A DNA stretch of 40,639 nt, taken from NCBI GenBank assembly GCA_043758105.1, contig JAYVOF010000012.1, positions 1 through 40,639 of the forward strand, written 5' to 3'. The first letter of the stretch is position 1. Each line of letters begins with the position of its first letter. This document shows positions 8,110-16,560 of this stretch, in pieces. The notes below the pieces were generated by a model. It did no database searches and was not told the origin of the DNA. It saw only the letters and a program-made list of their open reading frames with translations. A program made the position numbers and the translations under genes. Origin of the DNA: JANPPS01 sp043758105. GTDB taxonomy: Bacteria > Pseudomonadota > Alphaproteobacteria > Acetobacterales > Acetobacteraceae.

Positions 8110-11100
8110 TGAATTGAATGTGCAGCCGGCGCCATCCGACCCTGATGCCGCCGAAATGCCGGGGTTTGACGCCGGTTTCTATCGGGCGATCCGTCCCGAT
8201 CTCGCCGGGACCGATGCGGATCTGTGCCGGCATTATTCGGGCCATGGCTGGCGGGAGCGCAGCGCGCCGCATCCGCTGTTCGACCCCCCTTATGTGAAAT
8301 GGCAGCTGGGCGAGGCACCGACCGAGGGTGACGAGCCGTTCGCCCGCTATCTCGCGGGGATGTGGCGGGACGTGGCGTCTCCGCATCCGTTGTTCGACGC
8401 CGCCCGCTACCGCGTTCGTTACCCGGATTTCGAGGGCGACATCCTGCAGCATTACAGCGAGCGGGGCTGGCGCGAGGGTGCCACACCCCATCCGTTGTTC
8501 GATCCGGCATTCTATCGGGCGCAGGCGGGTCTGGGTGAGGATGAGGACGCGTTCCGGCATTATCAAATGGCGGGATGGCGCGCCGGGCTGCCGCCCCACC
8601 CGTTATTCGACCCGGATTTCTACCGGGAGCAGCGGCCGGACGTAGCGGCGCAGGGGCTCGAACCGCTGGCTCATTACGTCCAATTCGGCTCGATCGAGGG
8701 TGCCATGCCGCATCCGCTGTTCGACCCGGCGCATTACCTGCGGCAGGTGCCGGACGCGGCGCTTGGACTGCACATCTCGCCGTTGCTGGACTACCTCGAC
8801 CGGGGCGGCGCGGCCGGCCTGTCGCCCCATCCGTTGTTCGACGTCGAATATTATCGCGGTCAACTCGGACGCGCGGTGACGGGCCCGGATTTACTGGATT
8901 ACCTCTCGCATGCCGGGCGTGAGACCGTGTCCCCCAGCCGGTTGTTCGACGCGGCCTGGTATCGGGACGTGGCGCTGGGCGGTGCGATGGTGCCGGGGCT
9001 CGTGCATTATCTGCGCGCGGGCTGGCGCGGGCACGATCCGCATCCGTGCTTTGACCGGATATTCTATGATGCACAGGCGGGCGCGGTGAACGAGCCGCAA
9101 TTGTATCATTTCCGCCGGGCCGGTGAGGCCGCGGGATTGCGCCCGAACGCGCTGTTTTCGGCGGCGTTCTACCGGGCGATGCACCCCGGTGTCGTGCCGG
9201 ATGACGGGTCAGCGTTCGAGCATTATCTGTCGGAGGGGGAGGCCGCGGGCTGGGCCGCATCACCGGAGTTCCGGCCGCGCCGCTATGCCAGCCGATATCT
9301 GGCCTATGCCGCGCCCACCTCGCCGATGCGACATTATATGCTGGCGGGGCGCGGCCAGGGCCTCACCCTGCCACAGGCCCCGGTCAACGCAGTTGCGGAG
9401 GCATTCAGCGCGCTCCGCGCTGACGAGGCGGCGGTGACGTGCCTGGTCGTCCTAGCCGGCCCGATCGACGCGGAGGCGCGGGCGGCACAGTTGATGCAAC
9501 TGGCGCCGATTGCTGAACCGGCGGCCCGGACCCGGCTGCGCCGATGCGTCATTGGCTGGATGATCGAGCTGGATGGCCTGTCCGACCTACCGCCCGAGGC
9601 GGTCTGCGGCAAGATGGCGGAGGTTCCAGCCATCGTGCTGGCCGGGGCGGCGTTCATGCCGCGCGCCGACCTCGCCCGGCTGGCGGCGGCCACGCGGTCC
9701 GGGCAGGCGGCGCATCCGATGGTGCTGGACCGGGCACTCGATATCTATCACGCCGGCTATGATGTGGTGGAGGGGTGGGCGGTGCCGCGTGGCGTGGGGG
9801 GCGATCCGGACCATCCGGCGCTGCGGGCCGCGTGCGACCGGCCCACCGCCGGTCCGGTTCTGGCGGTGCCGCGGGCGGCGATGCTGGCGGGCGGCGGGCC
9901 CGGGTGGTTTTGGGCTCAGAGCGCCCGCGCGCGGTTCGTGCCGTCCGCCCAGGCCTGTCTGCTGGATGCCGTGGTCGGCGGCCCGCCCGCACACGCGGTT
10001 GCGGCGGAGGGGTCAACGCCGGTCCGTCCGCGTTTGTTGTTAATCGACAGCATCGTGCCGCGGGTGGGATTCGACGCCGGATCGCACTACGCGCTGCAAT
10101 TGATGGAGATGTATCAGGGCTTTGGCTATGACGTGACGCTGCTCCCGGACGCCGAACTGGCCGGGCCGGACGACGCGGTCGCGGCGATCGCGTCGGAGGG
10201 GATCGAGCTGATTCAGGCCCCGTTCGCTGTTAGCAGCGCCGCGTTTATCGGCGGGGTACAGGACATTTTCGACGTCATCGTCATGTCCCGTTATAATTGC
10301 GGGGGCCGGCATATGGAGGCGCTCAGGGCCCGCTGGCCCGGCGCGCGGCTGCTGTTTCACCCCGGTGACCTGCATCATGTGCGCGAGATCCGGGAGGCCG
10401 TGCTGCACGAGGACGTGGATGGGTTTGCCCGGGCGCTCCAGACCAAGCGGAGGGAGCTCGAGATCGTGGCGAGGGCGGACATGACGGTCGTGGTGTCCGA
10501 TCATGAGCTGGCAGTGTTGAAGGCCGCGGGACACGGGGGTAATGCCGTCATGGTGGAGCCCGCGTTTAGCAACCGGACTCCGGCACCCTATCGCGCGGCC
10601 GATCGGCAGGGTGTCGCGTTCATCGGCGGCTTTGGGCATCAGCCGAATGTCGATGCGGTGACGTTCCTATGCACCGACATCTGGCCCCGTGTAACTGCGG
10701 CCCGCCCGGACCTTACGCTGCACATTGTCGGTAGCGCGGCGCCGGCCGCATTTGGCGCCTATGCGTCCGATACAGTGCGCATCCGTGGGCGGGTGGAGGA
10801 TTTGGATGGACTGCTGGACGAGCTGCGGATGACGGTCGCGCCGCTCCGCTATGGGGCCGGGGTGAAGATGAAGCTGGTGTCGAGCCTGGCGGCCGGGGTG
10901 CCGGTGGTGTGCACCGCCCTGGCGGCCGAGGGGTTGGGCCTGGCACCCGGACAGGGCTTGGTGCTGGCCGATGACGCCGCGGCACTCGCCGAGGCGATCA
11001 TGCGGCTCTACGACGATGCCCCGAGGCTGGAGGCGCTGTCGGCCGCGGGACGTCAGGCGGTTCATCGGCGGTTTGCGGCACCCGCGGTGCATGCGGCCTA

Positions 11101-11143
11101 CCGGGCGGCAGTCGGCGCGGCGATGGAGCGCGTGAAGCGGTGA
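8099..11143 (+). CDS. Large glycosyltransferase with 11 N-terminal HPLFD repeats and a GT4-type domain
   Basis: Probable cytoplasmic retaining glycosyltransferase, 1014 residues from ATG 8099 (a GTG at 8060 would add 13). Residues about 20-430 are some 11 tandem repeats of 35-43 residues, consensus FDPxFYRxQxPD ... HYxxxGWREGxxPHPL, best kept in units 2-6 and decaying toward the C-terminal side. Residues about 430-640 match nothing I recognise. From about 644 (PRLLLIDSIVPRVGFDAGS) it is a GT-B fold of the GT4/Glyco_trans_1 type: AFIGGFGHQPNVDAVTFL, LHIVGS, VAPLRYGAGVKMKLVSSLAA and GVPVVCT. It overlaps the next start by four bases (GTGA) and heads a coupled four-gene block. Donor and acceptor sugars are unknown. 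Similar repeats are known to me in other proteobacterial glycan transferases; what they bind is not known to me. Confidence 0.85.
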   Translation: MKRSELNVQPAPSDPDAAEMPGFDAGFYRAIRPDLAGTDADLCRHYSGHGWRERSAPHPLFDPPYVKWQLGEAPTEGDEPFARYLAGMWRDVASPHPLFDAARYRVRYPDFEGDILQHYSERGWREGATPHPLFDPAFYRAQAGLGEDEDAFRHYQMAGWRAGLPPHPLFDPDFYREQRPDVAAQGLEPLAHYVQFGSIEGAMPHPLFDPAHYLRQVPDAALGLHISPLLDYLDRGGAAGLSPHPLFDVEYYRGQLGRAVTGPDLLDYLSHAGRETVSPSRLFDAAWYRDVALGGAMVPGLVHYLRAGWRGHDPHPCFDRIFYDAQAGAVNEPQLYHFRRAGEAAGLRPNALFSAAFYRAMHPGVVPDDGSAFEHYLSEGEAAGWAASPEFRPRRYASRYLAYAAPTSPMRHYMLAGRGQGLTLPQAPVNAVAEAFSALRADEAAVTCLVVLAGPIDAEARAAQLMQLAPIAEPAARTRLRRCVIGWMIELDGLSDLPPEAVCGKMAEVPAIVLAGAAFMPRADLARLAAATRSGQAAHPMVLDRALDIYHAGYDVVEGWAVPRGVGGDPDHPALRAACDRPTAGPVLAVPRAAMLAGGGPGWFWAQSARARFVPSAQACLLDAVVGGPPAHAVAAEGSTPVRPRLLLIDSIVPRVGFDAGSHYALQLMEMYQGFGYDVTLLPDAELAGPDDAVAAIASEGIELIQAPFAVSSAAFIGGVQDIFDVIVMSRYNCGGRHMEALRARWPGARLLFHPGDLHHVREIREAVLHEDVDGFARALQTKRRELEIVARADMTVVVSDHELAVLKAAGHGGNAVMVEPAFSNRTPAPYRAADRQGVAFIGGFGHQPNVDAVTFLCTDIWPRVTAARPDLTLHIVGSAAPAAFGAYASDTVRIRGRVEDLDGLLDELRMTVAPLRYGAGVKMKLVSSLAAGVPVVCTALAAEGLGLAPGQGLVLADDAAALAEAIMRLYDDAPRLEALSAAGRQAVHRRFAAPAVHAAYRAAVGAAMERVKR

Positions 11144-11874
11144 GGGAATGCAGCAAATCCATCCCCCGCCGCCTCACCCAATCCAATTTCGCCCTGCGGT
11201 ATTTCAAGGGGCGTGGCATCGACATCGGCGGTAAGCCGGACCCGCTCAGCCTCTACGCCCATCTATTTTCCGGCATCACCGGCATCCGGGTGTGGGATTT
11301 GGAGGATGGTGATGCGCAATTCATGGCCGGAATCGCCGATGAAAGCGTCGATTTCGTGCATTCGAGCCATTGTCTGGAGCACATGCACGATCCGCTGGTG
11401 GCGCTGCAAAACTGGCTCCGCATCACCCGGCCCGGCGGTTTCCTGATCATCACCGTGCCGGACGAAGATCTGTATGAGCAGGGCCAATTTCCCAGCACGT
11501 TCAACCCGGACCATAAAACCAGTTTCACCATGTGGAAGCCGTCCAGCTGGGCGCCGCGTTCGGTGAACGTGCTGGATTTGGTGCGGCGGCTGGGGTCCGC
11601 CGCCCGGCCCGAGAAGATCGAGTTACTGGACGCGACGTATCGATACGACCTGCCGCGCTATGACCAGACGCGGACCCCGATCGGCGAATGCGCGATCGAG
11701 ATCGTGCTGCGCAAGGCCGGTGCGGACGAAATTGCGGCGGGCGGGCGGGTCCGGTCCGCGGTCCAGCCCCCGGCCGAACTGCGGCGGCATTACAATCAAT
11801 ACGCCGCGGACGGGCGGACGCTGAAGGCCGCCAACGCCGGGGCACCGCCGTTCCAGGATAGCACCGAGCTGTGA
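11140..11874 (+). CDS. Class I SAM-dependent methyltransferase
   Basis: Predicted SAM-dependent methyltransferase of 244 residues. The glycine-rich motif is GRGIDIGGKPDPL (about residues 24-36), and the later motifs are VDFVHSSHCLEHMHDPLVAL and ITRPGGFLIITVPDED, the normal order for a small Methyltransf_11-type enzyme. The start is GTG 11140, sharing GTGA with the stop of the glycosyltransferase, which implies translational coupling; no upstream ATG in frame is better. The stop is in turn overlapped by the next gene. Given its neighbours, the acceptor is probably a sugar of the glycan or a nucleotide sugar. That is an inference from context only. Confidence 0.85.
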   Translation: MRECSKSIPRRLTQSNFALRYFKGRGIDIGGKPDPLSLYAHLFSGITGIRVWDLEDGDAQFMAGIADESVDFVHSSHCLEHMHDPLVALQNWLRITRPGGFLIITVPDEDLYEQGQFPSTFNPDHKTSFTMWKPSSWAPRSVNVLDLVRRLGSAARPEKIELLDATYRYDLPRYDQTRTPIGECAIEIVLRKAGADEIAAGGRVRSAVQPPAELRRHYNQYAADGRTLKAANAGAPPFQDSTEL

Positions 11875-13733
11875 CGGAACCGTTGATCGCCTTCACCATT
11901 GCGGCCCGGAACTTCATTCCCTACGCCAAATCCCTCCACCGGTCGCTGCTGGATCATCATCCGGACGTCCAATTCTTCTTGGGTCTGGCGGATATTCGGG
12001 AGGGGTTCGATGAGGCCGATCTGGGCTTTGGCATCATCGATCTGCCGATGCTGCGGGACACGCGGCTCTGGGCGATGGCGGAGCGGTATAATGCGACCGA
12101 GTTCTGCACCGCGATCAAGCCGTGGCTCTTCCTCCATCTCATGGCGCGGTTTCCGGGTCACCGGATTTGTTACTTCGACCCCGACATCCTGGTACTGTCA
12201 CCGTTGCAGGAGCTGGTGGACGCGCTGGATGCCGGGGCGGAGGCGGTGCTGACCCCGCATCTGCTGGCGCCCAGCGCCCGGCCCGAATTGCTGCCGGACC
12301 AGACGATGCTGCGCTATGGCGTCTATAATTTGGGCTTCTTCGCGGTACGAGATAGTGCGGCCACGCGGGCGTTGATGCGATGGTGGTCGGATCGGCTCGA
12401 GACGGCGTGCGTGATCGATTTGGCAGCGGGGCTGTTCGTCGATCAGAAATGGGCCGATTTGTTTCCGGCGTTACTGGATCGGGTTCACGTGGTGCGCCAC
12501 CCCGGCTACAACATCGCCTATTGGAACGTGCTGCAACGCCGGGTCAGCTGGGAGGAGGGGAGCTGGACCGTGACGGCGGGTGCGGGCCCGATGCCGGTGC
12601 GGTTCGTGCATTTCAGTGGGTATGACAATTTCGAGCCGGGCGTATTCTCCCGCCATGCGCGCTATTTGGACCGGTGGTCGCTGCATGATTTGGTGCTGCT
12701 GCTGCCGCTGTTCCGGGAGCGGGTGCTGGCGGCAGGGTTCATGCGCTATGCGCGGCATCGTTATGCATTCGGCTGGATCGGGGCGTCCGGACGCAACCCG
12801 CATACGCCGGAACAGTCGGCGGAGCGGGCGGTGCACGGTCCGGCGCCGTTCGACCGTCCCCTCGCGCCGCTTGGCGTGATCGTGGGCAGTTGGGCGGAGT
12901 GGATGGACCATCGTGCCGGGCATGCCGGGGCGTTGGCCGGGCAACGCGCAACGGAGGCGGCGCTGGAGGGCGTTTCGTGCCAGCCATTTTCCTACACCGG
13001 CACGTGCAGCATGTGCCGGATCGAGACGCGGTTCGGAGTGGATTACACCTATGCCCTCCAGTATGAGGACGACGCGCCGCCGGTGCCGAATTGGCGCGAA
13101 AACAACGAGTGCAGTTGTGGCTTTCCGACGCGGATCCGGGGGGCGATGCACGCCCTACAGACGCTGATCGCGCCGGGTCCGGACGCCACCCTTTATGTGA
13201 CGGAGGAAGTAACGGCGCTTTATAAATGGCTGCGCTTGCGCTGGCCGGGCACCAACGGCTCCGAGTTTTTTAGCCCCAGTCACGTGCCTGGGCGGATCTA
13301 TGATGGGATCCGCCACGAAGATCTCTGCCGGCTGACGTTCGAGGCCGCGCGATTCGACGTCGTTCTGACGTTCGACGTGTTGGAACATGTCGAGGATTTG
13401 GGCGCGGCGCTGGGCGAGTGTTTTCGGGTGCTACGGCCCGGCGGCACGCTACTATTCACGGCCCCGACGCAGTACGAGCACGGGCGGATGGTCGATTTGG
13501 TGCACATACGTGAGGACGGTAGCTATGATTACTTGCGGGAGCCGGAGTATCACGGAAACCCCGTGAACGCCGAGCAGGGGTCTCTGACGTTCCGTTATTT
13601 TGGCTTTGATGTGATTGATTTGTTAAAGGCGGCCGGTTTCGAGACCGCCGAAGCGGTCGTCTATTGGTCACGCAGTTATGCATTGATGGGGCGAAACCAA
13701 AATTTGTTTATCGCGCGAAAGGCGGCAGCATGA
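11871..13733 (+). CDS. Fusion protein: GT-A glycosyltransferase, Cys-rich segment, methyltransferase
   Basis: A 620-residue two-enzyme protein beginning at GTG 11871 (GTGA overlap). Residues about 5-300 resemble a GT-A nucleotide-diphospho-sugar transferase: IAFTIAARNFIPYAKSLHRS, then YFDPDILVLSPL, where DPD at about residues 102-104 is the likely DxD metal site, and YNLGFFAVRD. Residues about 370-420 carry CxxC (CSMC) and, some 30 residues on, NECSCGFPTR, which together look like a small zinc-ribbon. Residues about 490-610 are a SAM methyltransferase: FDVVLTFDVLEHVEDLGAAL and VLRPGGTLLFTAPT. The likely job is to add a sugar and methylate it, or to modify the chain end. The substrates are not deducible. 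Confidence 0.85.
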   Translation: MTEPLIAFTIAARNFIPYAKSLHRSLLDHHPDVQFFLGLADIREGFDEADLGFGIIDLPMLRDTRLWAMAERYNATEFCTAIKPWLFLHLMARFPGHRICYFDPDILVLSPLQELVDALDAGAEAVLTPHLLAPSARPELLPDQTMLRYGVYNLGFFAVRDSAATRALMRWWSDRLETACVIDLAAGLFVDQKWADLFPALLDRVHVVRHPGYNIAYWNVLQRRVSWEEGSWTVTAGAGPMPVRFVHFSGYDNFEPGVFSRHARYLDRWSLHDLVLLLPLFRERVLAAGFMRYARHRYAFGWIGASGRNPHTPEQSAERAVHGPAPFDRPLAPLGVIVGSWAEWMDHRAGHAGALAGQRATEAALEGVSCQPFSYTGTCSMCRIETRFGVDYTYALQYEDDAPPVPNWRENNECSCGFPTRIRGAMHALQTLIAPGPDATLYVTEEVTALYKWLRLRWPGTNGSEFFSPSHVPGRIYDGIRHEDLCRLTFEAARFDVVLTFDVLEHVEDLGAALGECFRVLRPGGTLLFTAPTQYEHGRMVDLVHIREDGSYDYLREPEYHGNPVNAEQGSLTFRYFGFDVIDLLKAAGFETAEAVVYWSRSYALMGRNQNLFIARKAAA

Positions 13734-14476
13734 CGTATCGGCCCGGATTGCTCGCGGATTTCAATGCGACCCACGATTTTGCCGCGTTACAGGCCGAATT
13801 GCCGGACGGGTATGCCTATGGCGTTTTCACCTCCGACCTGCCGATTCTTCATGCCTACCTGCTCGATCCTGCCATAACTCAGGCCACGGCTCAGCTGGCG
13901 GCGCATGGCACGGCATCGCTGGTGGACCGGTTCCGGATGTTGGTGCTGCAGCAATTGCTGCGCAGTACGGAGTCGCTGGATGGAGAGGTGTGGGAGCTTG
14001 GCGTCTATCGTGGCGGAACAGCGTTACTGATTCGTAACACGATGGCGGCCGGTCCGGGGCCTGGCCAACGGTGTTTCCGCCTGTTCGATACGTTCTGCGG
14101 CCTCCCGCAGCCTGACCCAGAGCACGACCTCCATCGTGAAGGTGAGTTCGCCGATGTGTCGCTTGACGCGGTAAAGGCGGTCGTGGGGGCGGATGATTTC
14201 TTGGATTTCAGGCCGGGCATGATCCCTCACACTTTCGTAGGGTTAGAAAAATCAACCCTGCGATTTGCGCACGTCGACCTCGACCTCTACGAGCCTATTG
14301 CAGCGGCAGTTGAGTTCATCTACCCCAGATTGTTACCGGGCGGGATCATGGTCTTCGATGACTATGGTTTTGCGACATGCCCCGGGGCCCGGGCCGCGGT
14401 AGACGCTTTTTGTGTGCCACGCCGATTACCTCTCGTTGTTTTACCGACCGGTCAGGCCTTCCTCATCAAACGGTGA
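13730..14476 (+). CDS. TylF/macrocin O-methyltransferase-like protein
   Basis: SAM- and metal-dependent sugar O-methyltransferase family, 248 residues. The start ATG 13730 overlaps the previous stop (ATGA); an upstream start at 13664 in the same frame lies deep in the preceding gene and is less likely. Diagnostic motifs are VWELGVYRGGTALLI (about residue 87), CFRLFDTFCGLPQPD, FAHVDLDLYEPI (about 180) and LPGGIMVFDDYGF, where the Asp residues bind metal and substrate in known members. It closes the coupled four-gene block, which therefore has three methyltransferase domains, suggesting a heavily O-methylated glycan. No terminator follows within the next 100 bases. Confidence 0.88.
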   Translation: MTYRPGLLADFNATHDFAALQAELPDGYAYGVFTSDLPILHAYLLDPAITQATAQLAAHGTASLVDRFRMLVLQQLLRSTESLDGEVWELGVYRGGTALLIRNTMAAGPGPGQRCFRLFDTFCGLPQPDPEHDLHREGEFADVSLDAVKAVVGADDFLDFRPGMIPHTFVGLEKSTLRFAHVDLDLYEPIAAAVEFIYPRLLPGGIMVFDDYGFATCPGARAAVDAFCVPRRLPLVVLPTGQAFLIKR

Positions 14477-14545
14477 TAGACGATGTCACGAATGTTAAGA
14501 ATTAGTTTCGACCGCGCTCAAGGGCTGGACAATCTGCTTCAGGAC

Positions 14546-14575
14546 TTGTTAACGCTACAGCATTGATTGTATATG
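14546..14575 (+). promoter_or_regulatory. Possible promoter of the PEP-CTERM gene
   Basis: TTGTTA (14546-14551) and TATATG (14570-14575) are spaced 18 bases in an A/T-rich stretch about 30 bases before the PEP-CTERM start. The match is fair by sigma-70 standards; it is judged by eye only. Confidence 0.35.
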
Positions 14576-14603
14576 GCCTCAAGTAAGGTATCGGAGTTTT
14601 CGG

Positions 14604-15131
14604 ATGCGCAAAATCCTTCTCGGTGGCGCGGTTATCGGTCTAACAGCTGCGGCCATGCCAGCTCACGCCACGCCGCTGAACGGCGTGACGCTGTCCAACA
14701 TCGTCGTGGGGACCACCACGTATACGGTGACGTTCTTCGATGGGTCGTTCAACAACGCACCGGTCCCTGGCCGGGATGTGTTCAGCACCGGCGCGCAGGC
14801 GCTGTCGGCGCTTAACGTGATCATGACCAACTCGACCTATAAGGCTCTCGCCGCGCCGGCCGGATTTGCCGGCACCGTCGTCGCCGACGGCCCGACGAAG
14901 CCCGGCACCGACAACAATCAGCCCGTTACCGTGGTGGACGCTGCGATCGAAGTGCGCGCGACTCCAGCCGTGCTCAATCAAGCCGTGACCGTCAGCACCG
15001 ACTACTCCGCCCTGTTCGGCTATACCTACGCCGTGTTCTTGGCGACCGCCGTGCCGGAACCGGCCAGCATTGCCGTCGTGGCGTTCGGCCTGTTCGGCCT
15101 CGGCTGGGCCCGGCGCCGCTTCGTGAAATAG
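14604..15131 (+). CDS. PEP-CTERM sorting-signal protein, secreted
   Basis: A 175-residue exported protein. The N terminus (MRKILLGGAVIGLTAAAMPAHA) is a Sec signal peptide with a probable cut after AHA. The last 26 residues are a PEP-CTERM sorting signal: VPEPASIAVVAFG, a hydrophobic helix ending GLGW, and ARRRF. Exosortase recognises such tails, and PEP-CTERM proteins usually occur in exopolysaccharide-producing bacteria. The body (about 130 residues) is Thr/Val/Ala-rich and unlike any family I know. GGAG lies about 8 bases before the ATG. No exosortase gene is in the window. Its place beside the glycan block agrees with an envelope or biofilm role. Confidence 0.85.
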   Translation: MRKILLGGAVIGLTAAAMPAHATPLNGVTLSNIVVGTTTYTVTFFDGSFNNAPVPGRDVFSTGAQALSALNVIMTNSTYKALAAPAGFAGTVVADGPTKPGTDNNQPVTVVDAAIEVRATPAVLNQAVTVSTDYSALFGYTYAVFLATAVPEPASIAVVAFGLFGLGWARRRFVK

Positions 15132-15150
15132 TCCGGTCTCACTCCCGGTC

Positions 15151-15190
15151 AAATAGGGCGCTGGCTTATAAGCCAGCGCCCTATTTTTAT
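15151..15190. terminator. Perfect 36-base palindromic terminator
   Basis: AAATAGGGCGCTGGCTT and its exact complement face each other (15151-15186) and the right arm runs into TTTTT. The stem is GC-rich with A/T-rich ends, so it can end transcripts in both directions. It serves the PEP-CTERM gene and may also serve the convergent GST gene. Confidence 0.85.
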
Positions 15191-15197
15191 GTCTGTC

Positions 15198-15362
15198 TGG
15201 TATTATACCAACGGCCATAAAGGATGACCGTCTCCGTCATCGTCATTGCGAGCCGCTTGGCGAAGCAATCCAGGGGCCGCAAGAGCACTTGTTGCCCCTG
15301 GATTGTCGCGCCCTAAGCGGGGCTCGCAATGACGAGTCATTGGTTGACGGCCGTTGATATTA
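15198..15362. repeat. MITE-like inverted repeat, copy 1 (full)
   Basis: The element starts TGGTATTATACCAACGGCC and ends GGCCGTTGATATTA, an imperfect terminal inverted repeat. Inside lies a second, longer palindrome: CGTCATTGCGAG (15241-15252) against CTCGCAATGACG (15323-15334), with GCAATCCAGGGG against CCCCTGGATTG within. It lies between two convergent genes and its right end contains the stop codon of the GST gene. Related copies are at 30773-30866 and 40486-40566. Confidence 0.7.
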
Positions 15363-15983
15363 GGTCATCGGTTGAGCCACGTGCAGCGCATAGGCGGGAC
15401 GGTCGAGCAGCCGCTCGTACCAGGCCGTCAGGTGTGTATGCTGGGGGCGCATGAGGTCGAATGACAGCCATCGATGCGCGTGCACGCCGATCGCGATGTC
15501 AGCCAGGCTGAATGTCGCGCCGGCGATATAGGGCCGCGTCGCCAGCGTATCATTTAGCAGTCCGTAATACCGGCGTAATTCGTCAGCCGCCGCCTGGATC
15601 GCGGTCAGGTCCCGCTTCTCTGGCGCGATACGCACGAGGCCTTGGAACACGGTCGAGTGCGGGCGGTTGAGCGTCGTCTGCTGCCAATCCATCCACTGAT
15701 CCACATGGGCCCGCGCGCGCGGATCGTGTGGCCAAACCGGAGTATCCTGGCCCGGCGCAGTGGCCAGGTAGCGCAGGATGACGTTGCTCTCCCACAGGCT
15801 AAAATCGTCCTCTACCAGGGTTGGCACCACCCCGTTCGGGTTGCGTGCCCGATACTCCGGGATCGCCGTTCCGCCGAACGGGCCGCCCACGTCGCGGCGC
15901 TCATACGGCAGGCCAAGCTCCTCGAGGAGCCAGATCACTTTCATCACATTACTCGAGTTCGCCCGGCCGAGGAGGATGCGCAT
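15360..15983 (-). CDS. Glutathione S-transferase family protein
   Basis: A 207-residue cytosolic GST-like enzyme that would conjugate glutathione to electrophiles or act as a thiol reductase. The N-terminal thioredoxin-like domain (about 1-80) has SSNVMKVIWLLEELGLPYE, then NPNGVVPTLVEDDFSLWESNVILRYL, in which the Val-Pro and Glu-Ser pairs bind glutathione. Residues 90-200 are the all-helical C-terminal domain (YIAGATFSLADIAIG). Start ATG 15981-15983. Its TAA stop at 15360-15362 falls in the right end of the MITE-like repeat. Substrate unknown. Confidence 0.88.
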   Translation of the reverse strand: MRILLGRANSSNVMKVIWLLEELGLPYERRDVGGPFGGTAIPEYRARNPNGVVPTLVEDDFSLWESNVILRYLATAPGQDTPVWPHDPRARAHVDQWMDWQQTTLNRPHSTVFQGLVRIAPEKRDLTAIQAAADELRRYYGLLNDTLATRPYIAGATFSLADIAIGVHAHRWLSFDLMRPQHTHLTAWYERLLDRPAYALHVAQPMT

Positions 15984-16056
15984 GCGTGGTGTTTCCCTGA
16001 TCGAACGCCGAGCGTAGAGCGGCGGCGGGATTGCTCCAAGCGGGGCACAGGATCAT

Positions 16057-16560
16057 ATGGCGGCAATGATTATTCGTCCTGTGATCGTATGCGCGGCGGT
16101 GGGTCTGCTGGCCCTGTTGGCGGTGGGGGGCGCAGTGCTATCCGAATCCGTGCTGGGACTCGTGCCCTGTGCACTGTGCCTTTGGGAGCGATGGCCCTAC
16201 CGGGTCATGGCCGGGGTGCTGGTCCTGGCGATGTTCTGGCCCAGTGGCCGCCGATTGTTAATGACACTGTCGCTTCTGGCCGGATTTGCGGCTGCCGGGC
16301 TCGGTGGATTGCACGTGGGGGTGGAGCGTGGCTGGTGGCCCAGCCCGCTGCCGGAATGCGCCGCCCCCGCCATGGGCGGCAGGACGATGGCGGAGCGGCT
16401 ATCCCATATGCCCGCCCATCCCGCCAAACCGTGCGATGAACCGACCTATCTCGTGCCCGCGGTCCCGGTATCGATGGCAGAATTGAACACCCTGCTGGCC
16501 CTGGCGCTCGCGGCCTGGCTTGCCACATCGGTGATACACAGGAGAACGCACGATGAGTGA
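16057..16560 (+). CDS. dsbB: Disulfide bond formation protein B
   Basis: Inner-membrane quinone reductase that reoxidises DsbA and passes electrons to ubiquinone. The 167 residues form four hydrophobic helices. The first periplasmic pair is VPCALCLWERWPYR (CxxC, matching the CVLC of the family) and the second pair is in PECAAPAMGG and AKPCDEPTYL. These are the four cysteines needed for the relay. The start could be ATG 16057 or 16066. The stop overlaps the start of the downstream COQ7 gene by eight bases, which couples a quinone user with a quinone maker. Confidence 0.9.
   Translation: MAAMIIRPVIVCAAVGLLALLAVGGAVLSESVLGLVPCALCLWERWPYRVMAGVLVLAMFWPSGRRLLMTLSLLAGFAAAGLGGLHVGVERGWWPSPLPECAAPAMGGRTMAERLSHMPAHPAKPCDEPTYLVPAVPVSMAELNTLLALALAAWLATSVIHRRTHDE

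Noticed and set aside
8097..9263. 388-codon minus-strand frame
   Set aside because: Antisense to the HPLFD repeats; rich in Arg/Pro and Thr from GC bias.
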